Assembly: GCA_031367325.1 (NCBI GenBank)
Contig: JANLPQ010000084.1
Span: 1-64,000, forward strand
DNA: 64,000 nt
Direction: 5' to 3'
DNA from: JAAFIP01 sp031367325
Lineage (GTDB): Bacteria; Pseudomonadota; Gammaproteobacteria; Burkholderiales; Burkholderiaceae_C
Shown here piece by piece: positions 45,701 to 53,025 of the stretch. Both the position numbers and the translations under genes were made by a program. Positions within the stretch are counted from its first letter, which is position 1, and every line of letters begins with the position of its first letter. The notes under the pieces were generated by a model that saw only the letters and a list, made by a program, of their open reading frames with translations, searched no databases and was not told the origin of the DNA.

Positions 45701-45916
45701 GCCAACACCGGCGTTGCAGGCAACCAAGCCTTCAGCTTAAACACCACAGCGGGTGCCGCCTTCACTGCGGCTGGTCAACTGGTCTTTCATTACGAAATAC
45801 TCGGCGGCCAAGAGTTCACCGTGGTGGAGGGTAATATCAATGGCAACTTAGCCACTGATTTCCAAGTGGCGCTCTTAGGGCACCACACCTTTGCGCCGCA
45901 AGACATTGTCTTGTAA
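39752..45916 (+). CDS. Giant RTX animal-type haem peroxidase
   Basis: 2054 residues. N-terminal half is an animal haem peroxidase domain: distal FFGQFFDHGLDL (His256), the Arg loop FHSEHNRLVEDYK (Arg540) and proximal YRFGHSML (His642). Then RTX calcium-binding nonapeptides (~975-1110 and ~1273-1295), two cadherin/VCBS-like domains (~1412-1600), a further Ig-like part (~1605-1708), more RTX (~1708-1766, ~1806-1950) and a serralysin-type C-terminus (FNVVNESGVGAAVRDIVTDF). No N-terminal signal: it is a type I secretion substrate, exported by the two genes that follow. It resembles MopA, an Mn(II)-oxidising peroxidase. The 5' part looks richer in A/T than neighbouring genes. RBS AAAGGAG precedes ATG. 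Confidence 0.9.
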   Translation: MTTPQYNFTVTQLDLDFILKQIKIAEASTNPLTGAAENLAALVGSPLLPYGLRTVDGTWNNLLPGQERLGAADNIMPRLVAAHLQSADVIPAGFFGPGSPGGTTPTSYTQTSGAVFDSQPRVASNLIVDQTANNPAAVAAALQLAGYKSTGLIAEATLIAGLNTPVQTANAQIQTARGHIISAGTDPVLLAAAQLELSNATVAHTSAFDALNAELTSAGLTVSSAGTISILNLSPDIGLSPSFNGWMTFFGQFFDHGLDLVTKGNNGTVFVPLLPDDPLYVEGSSTNFMVLTRATQVNGPGADGILGTADDTTHESINTTTPFIDQNQTYTSHPSHQVFLREYIMVDGKPLSTGHLLNGLHGEGNWGEVKAQASHLLGIQLTDTDIFDVPLLATDRYGEFLRGPHGFVQIVTASGLVEGDPTANGGLGIAIPANTIHTGHAFLNDIAHGAAPGFADLDHNPATPPTALVADSDNVINGQPNPNYDPTQPVSASNPLLIPQPVGTYDNEMLDRHFITGDGRGNENIGLTTVHSVFHSEHNRLVEDYKETVLGRSDLATLNEWLVTAVTAIPTDPAVIATLNWDGERLFQAARFVTEMQYQHLVFEEFARTVQPAVDPFIFSNSADLNPAIVAEFAHVVYRFGHSMLTENVTRIDANMQTTDVGLIQAFLNPIAFDQGGVTEAQAIGSVVRGMSRQTGNAIDEFVTEAVRNNLVGLPLDLATLNMTRARETGMPTFNEARAQFFAASGQANLAPYTSWADMAGHLKHPLSIINFVATYGEHLSITSETTLAGKRAAASLMVFGGAGAPADRVDFLNHTGTWANTETGLNKVDFWIGGLAEEINQFGGMLGATFNYVFEKQMETLQNGDRFYYLSRTQGTNMLNELEANSFAALVMRNSDLGAPGSSHIPGLLFGTANHILEINTAKQIDLDPVGSDPVLNALHPLVVRHAAGADVNGDGAADGGYLQYTGFDHVVLGGTAGNDTLLGGGGIDTIWGDAGDDRIDAGDEADQVHGGDGDDIITDHGTPVGGADFLRGDEGNDVISSGNGNDIDFGGGGKDFIITGDDATEVFAGRDDDFILGGRGADGLMGNEGNDWIEGGEGFDGLSGENSELFFNSPIIGHDVLNGQGNDTDYDGESGDDIMVEGAGIQRNNGMFGFDWAIHKDDPTGADSDLGIALFFAQPQFTLRDRFDSVEGLSGWVHNDKLTGAAILKGAAGGAGAGPGNPPDESDLKSQNVSLIDGFAELLGLTPAQVAAMPFNTSVIDIRQGAEVIIGGGGNDTIKGNLGNDYIDGDAWLNVRIRVTHSKTADNTQANEWFTVDSMNQLKARMLTGEINPGQLHIVREILQSATAATDIDTAVYNGNLSDYSIIQNANGTYTITDNRAAGVLGNDGVDQIRNIERLQFADRTVSLTNHAPVAVADTLAAVEDVVITFTAAQLLGNDTDADGNPLTILSLTNITGGTAVLNLDGSVAFTPDPDFNGAASFSYQASDGQFLNAVSNAAVVTVNVAAVNDAPIGAPTAFLAAGLNPAAYVVSIADLLAGFSDVEGDTLSVAALATSNGTIALNADGLGYTITPTVNFAGIVNLTYNVVDGNGGSTAAVQTYEQVAFNDPTTGELRIASYTNTLTNANLTATNTIADADLPTLVPITQWQRLVAGTWVNIVAPAGTAATLVNQTNTTVRATTTYTDAFGTTTVVSGETAVVGSGANNTLTGTAGNDFVLGLGGNDNLTGGAGNDTVDGGAGNDTLRATVGDGNDVYIGDAGVDTYDMSVTTAAANINLTTGVASSADTGLDTLRGIENISASSGDDTLTDGVGSNSLLGNAGNDTFVMTADDARDTLNGGAGTGDSADYSALTSNLAVTIANNAVVGGSGTTAATSDLITNIENFIGGSGDDTVLGNGAVNQLSGGLGNDTLSGLGGADTLNGGDGNDTLVGGTGQDTLTGGAGADVFDFNVVNESGVGAAVRDIVTDFLSGIDKLDFSTLDANTGVAGNQAFSLNTTAGAAFTAAGQLVFHYEILGGQEFTVVEGNINGNLATDFQVALLGHHTFAPQDIVL

Positions 45917-45921
45917 ATGCC

Positions 45922-47694
45922 ATGAAGCACGCAGGTCATCAACCTAAAAACGAACTTGCGCAGGCGCTGAGTAGCTGCCAAGGGGCGTTTAAAACAGTAG
46001 GGTTCTTCAGCGCCATCATTAACTTGATGCTGCTGGTACCCTCACTGTATATGCTGCAGGTATACGACAGGGTGCTGGCCAGCCATAACCAGACCACTTT
46101 GTTAATGTTGACCATCATGGTGCTGGGGGCTTTTGCCTTCATGAGCATGCTGGAGTTTGTGCGCAGCTTTGTACTGATAAGGGTAGGCGCAAAGCTCGAC
46201 ATGGCCTTAAACCAACGCATTTACACCGCAGCCTTTGAGCAAAATCTTAAGAAAGCAGGGGGCAATGCGGGACAAGCACTGCAAGACTTAACCACGGTGC
46301 GCCAATTTGTGACGGGCAACGCCCTGTTTGCTTTTTTTGATGCGCCATGGTTTCCCTTTTATCTAGTGGTGATATTTTTATTTAATTCCTCACTGGGCGT
46401 TTTTGCATTGTGCGGCACCATCGCTTTGATTGCTTTGGCCTACGTGAACGAAGTAGCCTCTAAAAAACAGATGCTAGAGGCTGGCAACATGGCGATAGCT
46501 GCGGGAAACTTGGCAACTAACAATTTGCGCAACGCCGAGGTGATAGAAGCCATGGGCATGCTGCCCAATCTGATGGCGCGGTGGTACAAGCTGCATGGTC
46601 GTTTTCTGCATCTGCAAGCGCAGGCGAGCGAGAAGACGGCCGTTATCACCGCAGTGACTAAATTTTTCCGCGTATCGCTGCAATCACTGATTTTGGGGTT
46701 TGGTGCACTTTTGGTGCTAGACGGCAAGATCACGGGCGGCATGATGATCGTATCGTCCATTTTGATGGGCCGTACGCTCAGCCCAGTGGAGCAGCTAATA
46801 GGGGTATGGAAAACCTGGGGCAGCACGCGTGCCGCTTACCAACGCCTGAGCGAATTATTGGCCGCTAACCCACCGCGCCGCACTGGTATGGCGTTGCCTA
46901 AACCGCAAGGTCGCATTTCTGTAGAGGCGGTAACTGCTGGGCCACCAGGCTCTAACTTAGCCGTGATTAAAAACCTGAGCTTTGCCATTGTGCCAGGCGA
47001 TGTGTTGGGAATTATTGGCCCCAGCGGGTCAGGCAAGTCCACGTTGGCCCGCCTGTTGGTGGGCGTGTGGCCCTCCGCCATGGGCACCGTGCGCTTAGAT
47101 GGGGCCGACTTGTACCAGTGGAATAAAGACGAACTAGGCCCGCACATTGGCTACTTGCCACAAGACATTGAGCTGTTCGGCGGCACAGTCAGTGAAAACA
47201 TTGCACGTTATGGCGAAATGGACGCTGACAAAGTTATTGAGGCGGCCAAGCGTGCTGCCGTACACGACATTATTTTGCAACTGCCACAAGGCTATGACAC
47301 TGTTTTGGGCGATGGTGGTGCCGGGTTGTCAGGCGGGCAAAAACAGCGCATTGGTTTAGCGCGCGCTATGTATGACGATCCGTCACTGCTTGTCTTGGAC
47401 GAGCCTAATTCCAATCTAGATGATGCGGGCGAGCAGGCACTGGTAGCGGCCATGGTTGACTTTCGCACGCGTGGCAAAACGGTGGTATTGATTACCCACC
47501 GCACCAGTGCCATTGGCGTGACGAACAAACTACTGTTGTTGCAAGGTGGTGTGGCACACATGTTTGGCCCCACAGCCGAGGTATTGACTGAGCTGACCAC
47601 TGCGGCGCAACGGCCCGCGCAGCTAGCTAAATCTGCGGCCAGCTTGGCAGCGGCAGGTGTACAAGCTATTGAGCCTGCACACGCTGGCACCTAA
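45922..47694 (+). CDS. Type I secretion ABC transporter (PrtD-like)
   Basis: 590 residues: N-terminal transmembrane domain (five to six helices) and an ATPase with Walker A GPSGSGKST (366-374), Q-loop LPQDIELFGGTVSENIARY, signature LSGGQKQRIGLARAM and Walker B LLVLDEPNSNLDD. PrtD-type permeases export RTX proteases and related proteins. Its start is 5 bp after the peroxidase stop, so it is almost certainly dedicated to that protein. Confidence 0.95.
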   Translation: MKHAGHQPKNELAQALSSCQGAFKTVGFFSAIINLMLLVPSLYMLQVYDRVLASHNQTTLLMLTIMVLGAFAFMSMLEFVRSFVLIRVGAKLDMALNQRIYTAAFEQNLKKAGGNAGQALQDLTTVRQFVTGNALFAFFDAPWFPFYLVVIFLFNSSLGVFALCGTIALIALAYVNEVASKKQMLEAGNMAIAAGNLATNNLRNAEVIEAMGMLPNLMARWYKLHGRFLHLQAQASEKTAVITAVTKFFRVSLQSLILGFGALLVLDGKITGGMMIVSSILMGRTLSPVEQLIGVWKTWGSTRAAYQRLSELLAANPPRRTGMALPKPQGRISVEAVTAGPPGSNLAVIKNLSFAIVPGDVLGIIGPSGSGKSTLARLLVGVWPSAMGTVRLDGADLYQWNKDELGPHIGYLPQDIELFGGTVSENIARYGEMDADKVIEAAKRAAVHDIILQLPQGYDTVLGDGGAGLSGGQKQRIGLARAMYDDPSLLVLDEPNSNLDDAGEQALVAAMVDFRTRGKTVVLITHRTSAIGVTNKLLLLQGGVAHMFGPTAEVLTELTTAAQRPAQLAKSAASLAAAGVQAIEPAHAGT

Positions 47695-47724
47695 CCCCGC
47701 AACATTACACACACGAGGCAAGCC

Positions 47725-49086
47725 ATGACAATCAGCACAGTAACAGGCCATGGGCTGGTGATTAACAATCCTACGCAGCGCGACTTTGATACCACCCAAG
47801 TCAAGACCGACACCCAGCCGTATATGCGACTGGGTTGGTGGGTCATACTCGCGGGTTTGGGTGGGTTTATGTCGTGGGCATCACTTGCGCCGCTAGACAA
47901 AGGGGTTCCACTCAGTGGCACTGTTACGGTGGCTAGCAACAAAAAAGCCGTGCAGCATTTAACAGGCGGGGTAGTAGACGCTATTTTGGTAAAAGAGGGC
48001 GATACCGTAAAAGCAGGTGATGTGTTGGTGCGCCTGAATGCTGTGCAGGCCAAAGCCAATGCTGAGATAGTACGCGTGCAGTATTTTAGCGCGCGTGCGG
48101 CAGAAGCCAGGCTAACCGCAGAGCGCGATGGCCACAAAACGATGGTGTTTCCGCCAGAGCTGCAAAGCGCCAAAGCTGATCCGCGCGTAGCCAACAACAT
48201 CATGCTGCAACAACAATTGTTCAGCTCACGCCAGTCAGCTATCGCTACAGAATTGTCAGCGCTAGATGAGAATATTGCAGGGCTGAAACAGCAAAGTGCG
48301 GGGCTTGAGGAGGCACACGTTGGAAAAAATACCCAGTTAGCTTTTCTTAAAGAGCAATTGGACAGCACACGCAATTTAGCCAAAGAAGGCTACATATCGC
48401 GCAACCAACAACTGGAACTAGAGCGTACCTATTCGCAGCTCAGCACATCAGCCTCGGAAGATATTAGCAATATTGGCCGCAGTCAAAAGCAAATCTCAGA
48501 ATTTAAGTTGCGCCGCTTGCAGCGCCAGCAAGAGTACCAAAAAGAAGTGCGCACCCAACTGTCTGAAACACAAAAAGAAGCCGATAATTTGGCCAATCGC
48601 TTGGCAGGCCTAGACTACGACCTGGGCAGCGTGCTGGTCAAATCTCCCGTCGATGGTACGGTAGTGGCCATGAATATTTTTACCCATGGAGGCGTAGTGG
48701 CACCGGGTTTTCGCATGATGGACATTGTGCCCAGCAGCGATGCTTTGACCGTAGATGGGCAGCTGCCGGTGCATTTGATAGACAAGGTTCAGCCCAATTT
48801 ACCGGTTGAGCTGATGTTTACTGCGCTCAATCAAAACACTACTCCTAAAATTCCTGGCATCGTCACCCAAGTATCTGCTGATAGATTGGTTGATGAAAAA
48901 ACTGGGCAGCCTTATTACAGTATGAAAACTATGGTGGCACCTGAGGGCATGAAGCTGCTGGCGAACCAGCAAATTCGCCCAGGTATGCCAGTCGATATGT
49001 TTATCAAGACAGGTGAACGCACTATGCTGAACTATCTGCTTAAACCGCTGTTTGACCATTTCAAAATGTCGATGGCTGAGGAGTAG
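47725..49086 (+). CDS. Type I secretion membrane-fusion protein (HlyD family)
   Basis: 453 residues: a single N-terminal membrane helix (WVILAGLGGFMSWASLAPL), lipoyl-like segment (GGVVDAILVKEGDTVKAGDV), a long coiled-coil, and SPVDGTVVAMNIFTHGGVV with PGMPVDMFIKTGERTMLNYL at the end. It links the ABC permease to an outer-membrane channel. No TolC-like gene is in the operon, so a channel encoded elsewhere must be used. Confidence 0.95.
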   Translation: MTISTVTGHGLVINNPTQRDFDTTQVKTDTQPYMRLGWWVILAGLGGFMSWASLAPLDKGVPLSGTVTVASNKKAVQHLTGGVVDAILVKEGDTVKAGDVLVRLNAVQAKANAEIVRVQYFSARAAEARLTAERDGHKTMVFPPELQSAKADPRVANNIMLQQQLFSSRQSAIATELSALDENIAGLKQQSAGLEEAHVGKNTQLAFLKEQLDSTRNLAKEGYISRNQQLELERTYSQLSTSASEDISNIGRSQKQISEFKLRRLQRQQEYQKEVRTQLSETQKEADNLANRLAGLDYDLGSVLVKSPVDGTVVAMNIFTHGGVVAPGFRMMDIVPSSDALTVDGQLPVHLIDKVQPNLPVELMFTALNQNTTPKIPGIVTQVSADRLVDEKTGQPYYSMKTMVAPEGMKLLANQQIRPGMPVDMFIKTGERTMLNYLLKPLFDHFKMSMAEE

Positions 49087-49097
49087 CGTAGCGCCCA

Positions 49098-49712
49098 TCA
49101 AGCGCCCATCAGCCTGGTACCTTCAAACGCTCGGGCCTCCCCACTGGCTTGGTACTGAGCCCAAGCGGTTAGCAGCACCATGGCCACAAAGCCGCCTGCA
49201 ATTAACACGGGGTACGCCGCTAAAATTTCAAACAGCGAATATTTGAAGTTGAGTGGGCGTCCAATGCCCAGCATGGCAGCGTAAAACCATGACACGCCTG
49301 ATACCGCGCCGGTAAACAAAGCCAAGATGCGCTGGCTAAACGACAGCTTAAGCAGGGAGCCTGCTTTTTGCAGCACCGGCAGCACATATTTATGCAACGC
49401 AAAACCGTTGAGCGTGAGTAACATGACTATCGCTACCTTGGACTGCAATTTTGGGTTAGAAAAATAGCCCCATCCCTTCGAGTAGGCGTCCAAAGACACC
49501 AACGCCACGCCCGTAAGCCACAGCATCCACAGGGCGCGTGATACCGTTTTTTGCAGCTGAGATAAATGTTCAGGGTCAAGCCGGTCGTTGGGGTCGGCTT
49601 TGAGCAATTGTTTAACCATAGCGATGTCGCTGGTTAAAACCAGACCAATGGCGACACAGCAAGCGATAAGGTGTGCATACAACACTGCCATGCGCGTAAA
49701 TTCAAATTCCAT
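49098..49712 (-). CDS. Five-helix inner-membrane protein, function unknown
   Basis: 204 residues with five hydrophobic helices (about residues 8-30, 60-80, 92-115, 127-150 and 165-190). A His in helix 1 (AVLYAHLIACC) and one in helix 3 (ALHKYVLPVLQ) could ligate haem b, as in small cytochrome-like proteins; that is inference. It is convergent with the secretion operon (11 bp between stops). I do not recognise the family with certainty; DUF2214-like membrane proteins are one possibility. Confidence 0.8.
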   Translation of the reverse strand: MEFEFTRMAVLYAHLIACCVAIGLVLTSDIAMVKQLLKADPNDRLDPEHLSQLQKTVSRALWMLWLTGVALVSLDAYSKGWGYFSNPKLQSKVAIVMLLTLNGFALHKYVLPVLQKAGSLLKLSFSQRILALFTGAVSGVSWFYAAMLGIGRPLNFKYSLFEILAAYPVLIAGGFVAMVLLTAWAQYQASGEARAFEGTRLMGA

Positions 49713-49900
49713 ATGTAGTTCTCTGTAGTTCTTAATGCTTGCGTTGTATGTAGTAATTTATGCTCGCCCAACATCGCTTTGAAAACTCCCCGGTTGAATA
49801 TGCCTCAACGCTGCGAGGGCTACCGGTGTGTTTTGAAAAAGAATGTGCCTTACAGGAAATTAACTTATGAACTACTTTAACTACAGGGAGAAATTTTAAA

Positions 49901-49915
49901 TGTGCAATATGCACA
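49901..49915. promoter_or_regulatory. Small palindrome upstream of the membrane protein
   Basis: TGTGCAATATGCACA, a 6-bp inverted repeat with a 3-nt spacer in an AT-rich stretch, about 190 bp upstream of the membrane-protein gene. Possible operator. The rest of 49713-50099 shows no gene. Confidence 0.3.
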
Positions 49916-50099
49916 TCTTTATAATCAAAATGAGAGCGTATGTTGGCAAATCTAGCTGGACTGCAGTTTGCAGAATCAATCCAATTCAGTTACTTGTCTT
50001 ACATAGCTAAAAGCTTTGGATGCCAGTTTCTATCCCTTTGAAGCGTCTTTCGCACTGCCTATAGAGTGCTTGTGCAGTATCAAGTGAGCAGGTGAATCG

Positions 50100-50165
50100 C
50101 TATAAATTAAATAGCTGCTTGAGCAGGAGTTACTGGAGTTAGAAGCCTAAGAAGCCTTAAAAAAT
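50100..50165 (+). repeat. REP-like AATAGCTG unit, copy 10
   Basis: CTATAAATTAAATAGCTGCT, TGAGCAGGAGTTACTGGAG, AGAAGCCTAAGAAGCC. It abuts the 3' end of the LysR-type gene. Confidence 0.8.
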
Positions 50166-51232
50166 CACGTCAAAGCTGCTTTCGCCGCCTGCAGCACACT
50201 GGTGCGCAGCCACTGGTGGGCGGCGCTGGGGGTTTTGCGGTGGTGCCACAGGGCGTCGACATGCACCACGGACATGGCAAAGGGCAGCTCGCGCACGGCC
50301 AGGTCGCCTGCGGCGTCGGCTACGCGTACAAAGTGGCGCGGCAGCACGGTGAGCAAGTCAGAATTAGCCACCACGCGGCCTGCGGTAAAAAACTGATTGA
50401 CCGTGAGCACTATGCGCCGTGTGCGGCCCAGCGACGTGAGCGCCTGGTCGACAAAGCCAAAGGGCTTGCCCGAGAAGCTAACCAGCAAATGGTGGGCGGC
50501 GCAGTACTGGTCAAGCGTGAGCGTTTTACGCCGTGCCAGTGGGTGGCTGCGGCGCATCACGCATACATATTCGCCCACATACAAGCGCTCGTGTTCAAAG
50601 CTGGCGCCCGCGCTCAGGGCGCCCAGCGTGCCACGCACCTGCCCGGCAGCTGCGATAAAGCCCGACTGCGCCTGCGCCGTCAGGTCAGCCAGCACCGCAG
50701 GAAAGTGACCCACTGCCATGTCGATACGCTCTTCGTCTAGCAGACGGCGCGGGTCGCGTGTAGTCAGCGGTAGCACGCGGATCGACACACCGGGTGCGTC
50801 ACGCGCGATGATGGCGACCAAGCCCGGCATCAGCTCTGAGGCTGTAGCGTCGGCCATCGCCAGCATAAAAGTAGCGTCTGATGTGCTGGCGTCAAAGGTG
50901 CCGGGCGACAGCGACTGCTGCAAGTTTGCCAGCGCGCTGCGAATAGCGGGCCACAGCACTAGCGCGCGGGGCGTGGGTTCTACACCAAAGCCTGCGCGCT
51001 GCACCAGAGAGTCGCCCAGCACATCGCGCAGGCGTTTGATGGCATTGCTGACCGCTGGCTGGGTCATGGCCAGGTTGTGTGCAGCGCGGGTAAGGCTGCG
51101 CTCGGTCAATACCTCGTCTAGCACGCGCAACAAATTTAAATCTAGCGTGCGAAAGTTCAGCGCCCGCACTTGCAAGTCAGCAGAACTACCAGAAGCTTTA
51201 TGTGCAGGCGCAGTAGGCGATAGTGGTGGCAT
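50165..51232 (-). CDS. LysR family transcriptional regulator (NodD/LeuO-like)
   Basis: 355 residues. After an unusual ~27-residue N-terminal extension comes the winged helix (LDLNLLRVLDEVLTERSLTR then AMTQPAVSNAIKRLRDVLG), then a LysR effector domain. The DLNLL start and TQPAVSNAIKRLR resemble the NodD/LeuO subgroup. It is divergent from the small membrane-protein gene at 51403, with which it shares a 170-bp promoter region. Confidence 0.9.
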   Translation of the reverse strand: MPPLSPTAPAHKASGSSADLQVRALNFRTLDLNLLRVLDEVLTERSLTRAAHNLAMTQPAVSNAIKRLRDVLGDSLVQRAGFGVEPTPRALVLWPAIRSALANLQQSLSPGTFDASTSDATFMLAMADATASELMPGLVAIIARDAPGVSIRVLPLTTRDPRRLLDEERIDMAVGHFPAVLADLTAQAQSGFIAAAGQVRGTLGALSAGASFEHERLYVGEYVCVMRRSHPLARRKTLTLDQYCAAHHLLVSFSGKPFGFVDQALTSLGRTRRIVLTVNQFFTAGRVVANSDLLTVLPRHFVRVADAAGDLAVRELPFAMSVVHVDALWHHRKTPSAAHQWLRTSVLQAAKAALT

Positions 51233-51402
51233 GGTCAGTTATGCAGGTGCTTAGGGCGCGGTAGACGCCAGGTTGCTTAGCGACTTAATTATACGATTTG
51301 TGAATAATAAGCATCACTATTCTAAAGTTGCAGCGCACTAAGGTAAACCCTATGATTGCTATATCAGTAACCAACTTAGTTCCGTTTTACAGGAAATACA
51401 CC

Positions 51403-51816
51403 ATGACCACTCTACCTTTTGCCAACAGCATCAACACCCATTTGAACATCGCCAGTGCACAAGCTGCTGAGAACACACCAAAGTTAGTAAAGACCAACTC
51501 CGCGCGTACGCTAGGCACGGTCATGCTAGCCGCAGTAGTATCAGCCTTACTGGTCGTAGTTAACCAAGCGCTTGACGCATGGAGCGAAAACCATTTACTG
51601 ATGGCTTGGGTAGCTTTGTGGGCGATTGGCTTCCTAGCCATGGGCTTGCTGGCGACACCCGCACACCGCGCCGCACGCAGCCTGCGCGCCAGCTTTGCAC
51701 AGTGGCGCATTGAGAACAAGGAAGCCGAAGAAGAAGCCAAAATGTGGGAAATCGCCAAGTACGACCCGCGCATCATGGCCGACATTCAAGCCGCGTTAGC
51801 ACGCAACGCAGGCTAA
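51403..51816 (+). CDS. Small two-helix membrane protein
   Basis: 137 residues from ATG 51403, preceded by ACAGGA. Two hydrophobic helices (TVMLAAVVSALLVVVNQAL and LMAWVALWAIGFLAMGLLA) followed by a charged cytoplasmic tail rich in Glu and Lys. No recognised family. Divergent from a LysR gene that may control it. Confidence 0.72.
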   Translation: MTTLPFANSINTHLNIASAQAAENTPKLVKTNSARTLGTVMLAAVVSALLVVVNQALDAWSENHLLMAWVALWAIGFLAMGLLATPAHRAARSLRASFAQWRIENKEAEEEAKMWEIAKYDPRIMADIQAALARNAG

Positions 51817-51827
51817 TTTGCAGCCCT

Positions 51828-51872
51828 AAAGTAGCTTGCAGCAGGCTACCCAGTAGCACTGCAAGCTACTTG
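51828..51872 (+). terminator. Hairpin after the small membrane-protein gene
   Basis: GTAGCTTGCAG and CTGCAAGCTAC form an 11-bp stem directly after the stop codon of the gene at 51403; no long T-run follows. Confidence 0.5.
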
Positions 51873-51916
51873 TTACATACCGCTTGAAGCCCTAGCGGCC
51901 CAGCCTGAGAATACAC

Positions 51917-51951
51917 ACGCCACCCTACGCAAGTTCGGTGGCGTTTTGTTT
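51917..51951 (+). terminator. Intrinsic terminator
   Basis: ACGCCACC (51917-51924) pairs with GGTGGCGT (51937-51944), followed by TTTTGTTT. Located between the small membrane-protein gene and the CarF-type gene. Confidence 0.75.
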
Positions 51952-51989
51952 AACTCATGAAAGGCTAAGGTGGCTTTGCTACCGACCGT

Positions 51990-52541
51990 ATGACAAGCAG
52001 TGTGATCTTGCAAGCCGCAGGCGCGGTATTGTTGGCAGACTTTGTATCAGGTGTAGTGCATTGGGCAGAAGACGCCTACGCACGCAAAGACACCCCCATT
52101 GTGGGCAAATGGATTGGCGAGGCCAATATTGAACACCACGTCACGCCGCGCGCTTTTGTCAGCCGCAGCTGGTGGGCCAGCTCGTGGGATTTGGCATTAA
52201 CTGGTTTGTTGGTCGTATCGGGCGCTTGGTGGCTTAAGCTGTTGACGTGGCAGGTGTGGTTGTTTGCCGTGGTCAGCGCCAATGCCAACCAAATTCACAA
52301 ATGGGCGCACAGCGCACCGCACGAAAATGGCCGTTTGGTGACGTGGTTGCAAAAGTTAAAACTACTGCAAACCCAGCGCCACCACGCACGCCACCACAGC
52401 GGAAAAAAAGACTCGCACTACTGCTCGGTGACTAACTTTTTAAACCCGCTGCTCGAGGAGCTGGATTTTTGGAAGACGCTAGAACGTTTTAACGAACGGG
52501 TGTTGGGGTTGAAGCGCCGTAGCGACCCTACGGTGAAGTAA
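51990..52541 (+). CDS. CarF/TMEM189-type plasmanylethanolamine desaturase-like protein
   Basis: 183 residues with the His pattern of the CarF/PEDS1 family: HWAEDAYARKDTPIVGKWIG, NIEHHVTPRAF, NQIHKWAHSAP, RHHARHH and HYCSVTNFLNPLLE. This family introduces the vinyl-ether bond of plasmalogens in Myxococcus and animals; plant FAD4 is related. In a Comamonadaceae-like genome its substrate is uncertain, since bacterial plasmalogen synthesis is patchy. It is isolated, without other ether-lipid genes in the window. Confidence 0.85.
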   Translation: MTSSVILQAAGAVLLADFVSGVVHWAEDAYARKDTPIVGKWIGEANIEHHVTPRAFVSRSWWASSWDLALTGLLVVSGAWWLKLLTWQVWLFAVVSANANQIHKWAHSAPHENGRLVTWLQKLKLLQTQRHHARHHSGKKDSHYCSVTNFLNPLLEELDFWKTLERFNERVLGLKRRSDPTVK

Positions 52542-52565
52542 ATACACTAGCTGCAGCGGGCAGGT

Positions 52566-52761
52566 AATCGCAAGATTTTCATCGCTGCCACGCTCCATCA
52601 CCGCTTGGCTGATGTAGTAGGTTATTGTGCCGCATCAGCGTAGTCTCTTGGTGGTGAGATGGCGTATGCCAACCGCCCTCATACTGGGGTACCAGAAATC
52701 GGGCAGTCGGCATACGCTATCTCACTTGCAACCATGGTCGCACGCCACCGGTAGTCGCCGA
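52566..52761 (+). repeat. 195-bp multi-stem repeat, copy 2
   Basis: Matches 2181-2375. Main stem: 52654-52677 with 52702-52725, about 21 of 24 paired with substitutions relative to copy 1 that partly preserve pairing. The upstream nested stems ATCACC/GGTGGT and GCTGAT/ATCAGC are intact. It again lies downstream of a plus-strand gene in a convergent gap. Confidence 0.7.
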
Positions 52762-52865
52762 TGTGAGCATTTGGGGAAAGATCAAAATTCAGGAAAACTT
52801 TGCATCCGGCGCGATACCCAACACAAACGAAATTTTGCTCTGACCCCAATTGCGCCCCACCGAAG

Positions 52866-52955
52866 CACGGGCTGTTAAAAACCAAGCAAAGAACAATGTG
52901 ACGAGTCGGGTCCGTCTCGAGTCCAGCTCTCCGGGGATACCGTTAGCCCAGAAAC
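52866..52955 (-). repeat. CTCGAG-type modular repeat, short form
   Basis: Minus strand: CCCCGGAGAGCTGGACTCGA, GACGGACCCGACTCGTCACA, TTGTTCTTTGCTTGGTTTTT, AACAGCCCGTG. The middle of the long form is missing and the two ends are joined at CGAG. Confidence 0.75.
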
Positions 52956-53025
52956 CAGCGTTCCGATGCGCAACGATAACCCAGCAACTAAGTCCCCGGC
53001 GCGTACGCGAGCCAAGCGACCCACC

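Noticed and set aside
52830..52860. Possible scar of a REP-associated transposase end (TTTTGCTCTGACCCC)
   Set aside because: The reverse complement resembles sequence sometimes seen at the ends of such elements, but no transposase fragment or paired end is present.
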